Origin: Oscheius sp. JU75
Taxonomy: Eukaryota; Nematoda; Chromadorea; Rhabditida; Rhabditidae
Reading direction: 5' to 3'
Length of the DNA stretch: 64,000 nucleotides
NCBI GenBank assembly: GCA_037178855.1
Contig: JASJZC010000001.1
Coordinates: forward strand, 7,192,001-7,256,000
Below are positions 58,480-64,000 of the stretch, in pieces. Every line of letters begins with the position of its first letter. Within the stretch, counting starts at the first letter, position 1. Below the pieces are notes generated by a model that was given only the letters and a program-made list of their open reading frames with translations, had not been told where the DNA came from and ran no database searches. A program made the position numbers and the translations under genes.

Positions 58480-61400
58480 ATGGGTTCGGGCTGCTCGACG
58501 CCTGAATTGAAGGAGCAGGCCGCCAAGAGTCGCCAAATCGAGAAGGAACTCGACCGACAGAAACAGGATGAAATCGGAGACCAGAAGCTCCTTCTCCTCG
58601 GTGAGTATCTCAGAAAAGTGATGAGGGTCATTTTAGGTACTGGTGAATGCGGAAAGAGCACCATACTCAAGCAGATGCAGTGAGTTTTTTTCATTCTTTC
58701 AGTTTTCATGACATAAAGGAAGGTAATGAGACGACGAGCGCCAGGGCGATCCAATTAGTTGGAGCAGGTGATAACTGAGGAGAAGAGAAAGAACAAGCTC
58801 TGATGCGGTTAAAGAACGGAAATAATGGTTCAGTTTTGTGCCTCTAAGGATCAAAAAGTTGTCTCACAGTTAATGAGCCTCCATTATCTCAAATACTATT
58901 ATTTGATTTCAAATTGAAGGGTAAGGGGGACGAGAGCACATAGGGTCAAATGACCAAAGTCGCTTCTATTTGACTGAAGACGGGACTATATAGTATTTTT
59001 GGCATCATCAATTTATTTCTCACCTAGTTGTTTAGACAACTTTTCTGCCCCTCTGACAGTTCTTCGTCCCTCTCCCATTCAAATTTCAGCCAAAACGTAA
59101 TTATGCATATCCTATTTTCGGGTTCAAGCCAATTTTATCTCTCTGGCTCTGCTCATCAGTAGAAACTGTTGGACCTCAATGTTAGATTTAGAGCTGACTA
59201 TGTTATGTGTGACGTTCAACACGACTTAGGGACCAACTTTCCTGGCTATTTTTCTATTTTTAAGCTGAGAGACTGGTGGAAAACACGGGTATTATCAGTC
59301 GGTCAGAGATTAATAAAATGTTGTTTCTTGTGCTATGTATTACCCACTGCACATGCTAGACCATGGTTCGGACCCAAAACAAGTTGTGGGTGGAGAAGAC
59401 CCCGTACTATCCCAGTACGACCCCTTTCCTCAAGACAGACCAATTTGTCGGGTTTATTACCTCCTCCCCGGTCACTTTACAGCTGGTCATTTGGTTTTCT
59501 TCCCTTGCCCCGAAATCGGACATCTGGAAACGGCAGCTGTTCTTTCCGAATAAATCTGCTTCGTTTTAGAATTCTCCACAATGAGGGCTTCGGCGTGAAT
59601 GAGCGATCCCAGCTCAAGTCTACAATCTACACGAATCTGATCAAAGATGTGGAGAAGGTTCTCCGAGCAATGGAAGTTTTCGGACTCTACCACGACCCAC
59701 TTGTAAGTCGCTTCGGGACGAGAACAATGGGTCAAGGACAAATTACAGCTCCAGGAACAGGCCAAGGTAATCTACAATGTGCTCAAGCCACAAGACGACA
59801 TTTACGTTCTGAGCAAGGAACTCATCACCGTTTTGAAGGCGTGAGTTCTGCTCTTTGTTTACCATGGAAGCGGCCTGCGGGCCAAATATTCTTTAGCCAG
59901 ACGCGCGTTCAGTATATAACTCCAGGTTTTATCTCGGCCGCTTTTGCATGCGTGGCGCAGTGGTAGTGCGCGGGCTTTTCGTTCCGGATTTGAACCTGCG
60001 CAACCGTTTTTAGCTTTGCTCGAGCTGACGCGACACACAGAACAGACGGACACGGCCCTTTTCTAATAGAATGAATTCGTTCATCTACCTTTGGTGCAGT
60101 TATTGAATCCAGTTCCTTATACGTCTCTGTCTCTCAATATTTCGGGGTTGGACTATTTTTAAACTGAACGGTTAGTCAGTTCTGAGCTTAGAACATTTCA
60201 ATTTAGTAGAATTGTTACGCAAAAAGAACATTGGTCTTCATGCACTTACGAAAGAGATTACCCGAAAGTTGAAAACAGGTCGCGTTTAGCCAATGTCCTT
60301 AGTCAACACGTGGTGTAGGTCACTAAACAGTCAGGCAGGACAACCCTCTGTTCAATACCAGTATCAGCAGACAATTCTTCTCAGCTCGCTCTGCTCTATT
60401 AGTACCGGAAAACCAAACTGATGACCCCTTTCTCACCTTCTCCCAAGAGTCATTTCAGTTCGGAGCTTTTTTCAACTTCTGTTTTCCTGTTTTCCTTGAT
60501 CAAATTTCCTTGATCTATCGCAAACTTTTAATCGGTGTGTGTGTCATTTACGATGCAGACGTTCCACATAAAAATTCCTCTCTCGCCTATAAATCAATGA
60601 AATTCCCAACACGTTGCTGCCCAGCCACAGCGCCCATTCTTGCCATCAAAGAGTCTCCCTTTATCAGCTCTAGAAACTTCTTACCGCTTTCAGACTCTGG
60701 GCCAACCCAAATGTACAGATCGCCTTCGAACGTCGTGCCGAGTACCAAGTCAGCGAATGTCTTGAATAGTGAGTTCGGCGCAGTCCTTTAAACAGTCCGG
60801 TTCAGCTTTATGGGTAGCTTTGACCGTCTGTCCAAAGGAGACTATATTCCGACACAAGAAGACGTCTTGAGAGTTCGGATCCCTACTGCCGGCATCGTGC
60901 AGATCACCTTCCCTATCAAGGGAGTGAAATTCAGGTAAACAGCCCGGCTTTGGTAGTTGAAAGGCGTGAAAAAGAGGACCTGACACCTCTTTAGTTGCCG
61001 TATTACCCACGAATCGCGAGCGAGATTCCTCTAAAAGCAGCCGAGGAACCAAGTGCAGTCGTTCCTAGCAACATACCTTCGATTCGAAACATAGGTTCAC
61101 GATGCTTTGCGAAGTTCAGGTTTTCAAGAGAACTACAACTTCACTGGGCATTGTGAAGCTGAAAACGGGACTGTCCGTAGCCGTACTCACTCGGTCCACG
61201 TTGTCGCAGTGTCAAAAACAGATTGTGGGCTTTTTGTACTGCCGTCGACGTGGACTGCGATGTACCATTTGAGCTGTTCATCCCCGAGCATGCAATCATA
61301 CCTAATAACAGGTCGCAACCTTCCATTTTGTAGAGTCTTTGACGTCGGCGGACAGCGAAGCGAGCGAAGGAAATGGATACATCTATTTGAGGACGTCAAC

Positions 61401-62174
61401 GCCATCATTTACATTTCTGCTATTAGCGAATACGATCAGGTTATTATGGAGGATCACATCACGGTATTTCTGGAGATTTTCGAATGGGACACATGCGCAT
61501 TTCAGAACCGAATGCAAGAGTCACTCCAGCTGTTCGATCAGATTGCCAACTGTAAGTGGTTCGTGAAGTCGTCGATGATTCTCTTCCTCAACAAGACGGA
61601 CCTCTTCAAGCAGAAGATCCTGCAGAAGAACATCAATATCTTCTTCACAGAGTATGCTGGTCAGTTTTCTCAGTTCTGTTTTTGACACTGCGACAACGTG
61701 GACCGAATGAGTACGGCTACGGACAGTCCCGTTTTCACCTGCTTGGCTGTCCGTGCCCCAGAATCCGTTCTTTAAAAGGGCTGTAGTCTCTGTGTGTCTA
61801 TCCGTGTGTGGCCTCGGTCTGAGCAAAAAACTTGGCGCGGACTCGAACCCGGGTCTTTCAAACTAGAAACGAACGCTCAGCCACGAGTGCAAAGGCCGCC
61901 GCAGCAAAAACCTGATTGTGGCTGTACTACTAACTACACTTTTCAGGAAAGCAAGAGTACGCGGAAGCCGTCAAATATATAGCGAAAAAGTTCTTGGCGA
62001 TGAACAAGGAGCCCGGAAGGAGAATATACGTCCATGAGACCTGTGCCACCGATACCAATCAGGGTAAGACCGAGCATTCTCGTGAATATAGTAATACTTT
62101 CAGTTCAACTGGTAATTGACTCGGTTGTGGATACAGTGATTGCGAAAAATCTGAGAGGAACGGGAATGAACTGA
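58480..62174 (+). CDS. Heterotrimeric G protein alpha subunit
   Basis: GTPase that couples receptors to effectors at the inner membrane face. [11 protein letters not shown] (ATG 58480) fits N-myristoylation at Gly2 and palmitoylation at Cys5. P-loop GTGECGKST (Cys where most have Ser). Switch [13 protein letters not shown] keeps the catalytic Arg. Switch [16 protein letters not shown] keeps the catalytic Gln. NKTD (LNKTDLF) and ETCATDTN complete the guanine site. The C-terminus is NLRGTGMN, with no Cys at position -4, so not Gi-like. Nine or so exons; three are separated by longer introns holding SINE copies. A 42 nt in-frame stopless intron (61464-61505) lies inside the switch II to NKxD block. 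Stop 62172-62174. It resembles nematode-specific Gα subunits rather than Gq, Gs or Gi. Confidence 0.9.
59935..60080 (+). repeat. tRNA-derived SINE-like repeat, form B
   Basis: In a G-alpha intron. Starts GCGTGGCGCAGTGGTAGTGC, an excellent tRNA A box, then GGATTTGAACC, and ends in the ACAGACGGACACGG element also seen in form A. Confidence 0.75.
61160..61222. repeat. 63 bp inverted repeat, left arm
   Basis: Reverse complement of 61675-61737 with one mismatch. It lies in the intron before the switch II exon. Confidence 0.92.
61675..61737. repeat. 63 bp inverted repeat, right arm
   Basis: Pairs with 61160-61222 across one mismatch. The coding block between (about 61333-61670) holds switch II, the NKxD motif and their neighbours. 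Confidence 0.92.
61797..61915 (-). repeat. tRNA-derived SINE-like repeat, form B
   Basis: In a G-alpha intron just beyond the inverted-repeat right arm. Reverse strand shows TGGCTGAGCG and GGGTTCGAGTCC, matching tRNA A and B boxes. Confidence 0.75.
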
Positions 62175-62263
62175 TGACCATCTCTGACACTCTCATTCTA
62201 GACGGGCCTGTCCTTTGTGATTTTCATGAGGAACTATTTTTGCATATTTATGTGAGAAGACAA

Positions 62264-64000
62264 TTAAAATAGCGATATTCTGCCCTCGTTGATCATCTGT
62301 CGTATCCGATATTTTTGGATGCGGGTGTGGACGCGGGGAAAGTCGCCGACGAAGGCAAATTTTTCGGGGACGATAAACTGAAATCATGTTTATGACCTTG
62401 TTTTTGTGTGTTTTCATACCCCGTGGAGTCTGCACATATCGACCAGTTCTTTGCGGACAACAGTTGCATTGTGTTGAGCGTTCCTGAGGACGCAGACGGC
62501 GGTCAGAGGACCACCTCGGGATGTGGACACTATCTGCAAGAGAGTGTCTACGGTACATGTGTCCTACCTGACAACCTTTGATAAGGTCATTTTGGTTGAG
62601 AAGGCGCTCGACGTGCCAGTGCTCAACGACACCGTTGTTCATATCAAATATCAGATCTTCCTTCGAGGTCACAATCTCAACGTTTCCATGCTCGTCCATT
62701 CGGGCAATATCACTGGAAAGAGGTACTAGTTTTGAGATTAAAGCAACAGAACACCTCTAGTGCAAACCGCAATATCTGACCTCACGTGTTTTTGAGGTAT
62801 GAGAAGCTAACTTGCCCGCGTCACCTTTTTTGTCCGCTGAATAAACCCTCATAATCGCTTTCACAAAGTTTTTTTCATCATTAGCGTTGGTCACAATATT
62901 CCTTTCCTGTTTTGCGAGCCGAATTCAAACAAGGGACGTTCGCTTTAAACCTACCCAGTATCTATCCACTTGATTTTGCCTCTTGTCTCCGGAGCGTATC
63001 CCATAAACGTACTGCCGTAGTAGGTCCTAATCATCAGGACTCCCAGCTGTCCTTGAGGAACATCCCTCCCGTCGTCTTCTCCTCTCAAAGGAGACAGTTT
63101 GATCTCGTATCCAGCGATGGCCCTGCCCACATTTCTAGTGAAATCTGTCGTCTCATCGCCCATAATCGGGATGGAGCCCAGCTCGGTCAAGAGGTAACCG
63201 ACCTGGAATCAAAGCCATTCAATTTTTACCGCTCACCAACCGCAATAATCTTCACATTCTGTGCCTGCTCCTTGATAATTTTCAAGACATCCTTGGACAC
63301 GCGATCTCCGATGAGAAGAATGTTCTGAAGCTGGTTCAGTTTGACTCTCTGGGTCTGTGAGATCTTGAGCAGAAGACGAAGAGCGGCACCGTTGGACAGA
63401 AGAGTGGTGCATCTGTAATTCAAACTTGTAGGACAAACAAGCATGGCGTCCCGGCCGAACAGGTCAAGGCAAGAAAGAGGTTACACCACTCTTCTACAGA
63501 AGTTTGGCGTTAGACAGCTAAGCGGGATCGAGCCCGGGTCGTTCGGACCAAAATCGCGTCTCTACCAATGCACCAAGCTTAAAAGAGAAGATAAAAGACT
63601 TACTGATATTTGTTAACACTGGCAAAGAGGTTCCTCGGGAGAGGAGAGGCTTCAGGAAAGACGGTACGGCACTCTGTGAGGAAGGGAGACAGACAGACTA
63701 GAGAGAAGAGAGGGATGCGGAAGATGGGCAAAGAGCAGCAGATGACGTGCTGAAAGAGTTCTTCTCTTAAATAGAGGAATCACATACTTCTTTCTGGATC
63801 CTGAAGGCTGTGACCACAGCTCTGGCCCCATTTAGTAACTGATAATGGGACAATGCAACCAGTTTCGGCTCATCCGTCGTACCGTTCGTGAATTGCAGAC
63901 AGGCCAGCTTATGACTGCTCCAGTTGTCATAATCAGGCAGACGATCAATCTTGTCCTTTGAACTCTTGTTGAAAACCTCCGAAAGCGTATAGGTTCCACT
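62264..64000 (-). CDS. Acyl-CoA synthetase (ACSF2-like), 5' end outside window
   Basis: Adenylate-forming enzyme family. From the right edge: the AMP-binding motif FTNGTTDEPKLVALSH, where the family's TSGTTGxPKG is changed at four places; then CRTVFPEASPLPRNLFASV, LNQLQNILLIGDRVSKDVL and GYLLTELGS in place of YGxTE; then GRAIAGYEIKLSP, and the C-terminal hinge region MDEHGNVEIVTSKEDLI. The end reads PEKFAFVGDFPRVHTRIQKYRIRQMI, where ACSF2 has a SGKIQKFKLR core; the catalytic Lys is Arg here. TAA at 62264-62266. A SINE copy fills the intron at about 63430-63605. Domain order is right but several catalytic motifs are altered, so activity is in doubt. Confidence 0.8.
63430..63605 (-). repeat. 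tRNA-derived SINE-like repeat, form A
   Basis: In an acyl-CoA synthetase intron. Reverse strand reads GCATTGGTAGAGACGCGATT and later GGCTCGATCCCGC, A- and B-box-like. It shares GGTCCGAACGACC-type core with other copies. Confidence 0.75.

Noticed and set aside
59940-60000. Functional tRNA gene
   Set aside because: The A box is good, but the anticodon arm and acceptor stem are not complete and the sequence is repeated elsewhere, so it is a SINE head.

Overview
This is animal nuclear DNA, most likely from a nematode. Its genes are split by many very short GT-AG introns (about 40-100 nt) and sit close together on both strands. Nematode pointers are an MSP-like domain, a pair of Str-type seven-helix chemoreceptors, a carboxypeptidase ending in a ShK (SXC) module, and strong TTTCAG-type acceptors directly before several start codons, as expected for spliced-leader addition. 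I cannot name the genus. No long open frames of bacterial type, plasmid genes or CRISPR arrays were seen.

Layout, left to right. 1-2263 (+): 3' part of an SLC5-type sodium/solute symporter. 2550-2850 (+): a small unrecognised gene. 4129-4245 (-): a candidate 38-residue Cys-bearing peptide gene with a TATA promoter. 5064-6438 (-): F-box protein. 7735-10035 (+): secreted zinc carboxypeptidase with ShK tail. 10811-11495 (+): KGD4/MRPS36. 11679-16843 (+): cytosolic carboxypeptidase CCP1/Nna1. 17053-19233 (-): SET-MYND protein. 20103-21185 (+): casein kinase II beta. 21603-30819 (+): PHAF1/C16orf70 homologue, whose 5.9 kb intron holds an LRR membrane-protein gene on the other strand (24600-27006). 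32093-32534 (+): small zinc-binding protein. 33370-44807 (-): a complete laminin alpha gene. 45945-46498 (-): SKP1. 46853-48057 (-) and 50824-52024 (+): two paralogous chemoreceptors flanking a protein tyrosine phosphatase (48432-50131, -). 52762-53049 (+): a frameshifted MSP-like domain. 53938-55615 (+): zinc-finger protein. 58480-62174 (+): heterotrimeric G protein alpha subunit. 62264-64000 (-): acyl-CoA synthetase family member, 5' end outside the window.

The genes are mostly unrelated housekeeping and signalling genes. SKP1 and the F-box protein belong to the same kind of ubiquitin ligase, and the two chemoreceptors and the G-alpha subunit could act in one signalling route, but only family knowledge links them.

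Between and inside the genes are at least eight copies of tRNA-derived SINE-like repeats in two forms, almost all in introns, a 142 bp foldback element, a 63 bp inverted repeat flanking a G-alpha coding block, a 45 bp tandem repeat and a 34 bp direct repeat. I found no gene cluster that looks like an undescribed system. The most unusual signals are the two intronic inverted repeats, the degenerate acyl-CoA synthetase and the tiny TATA-driven peptide gene.
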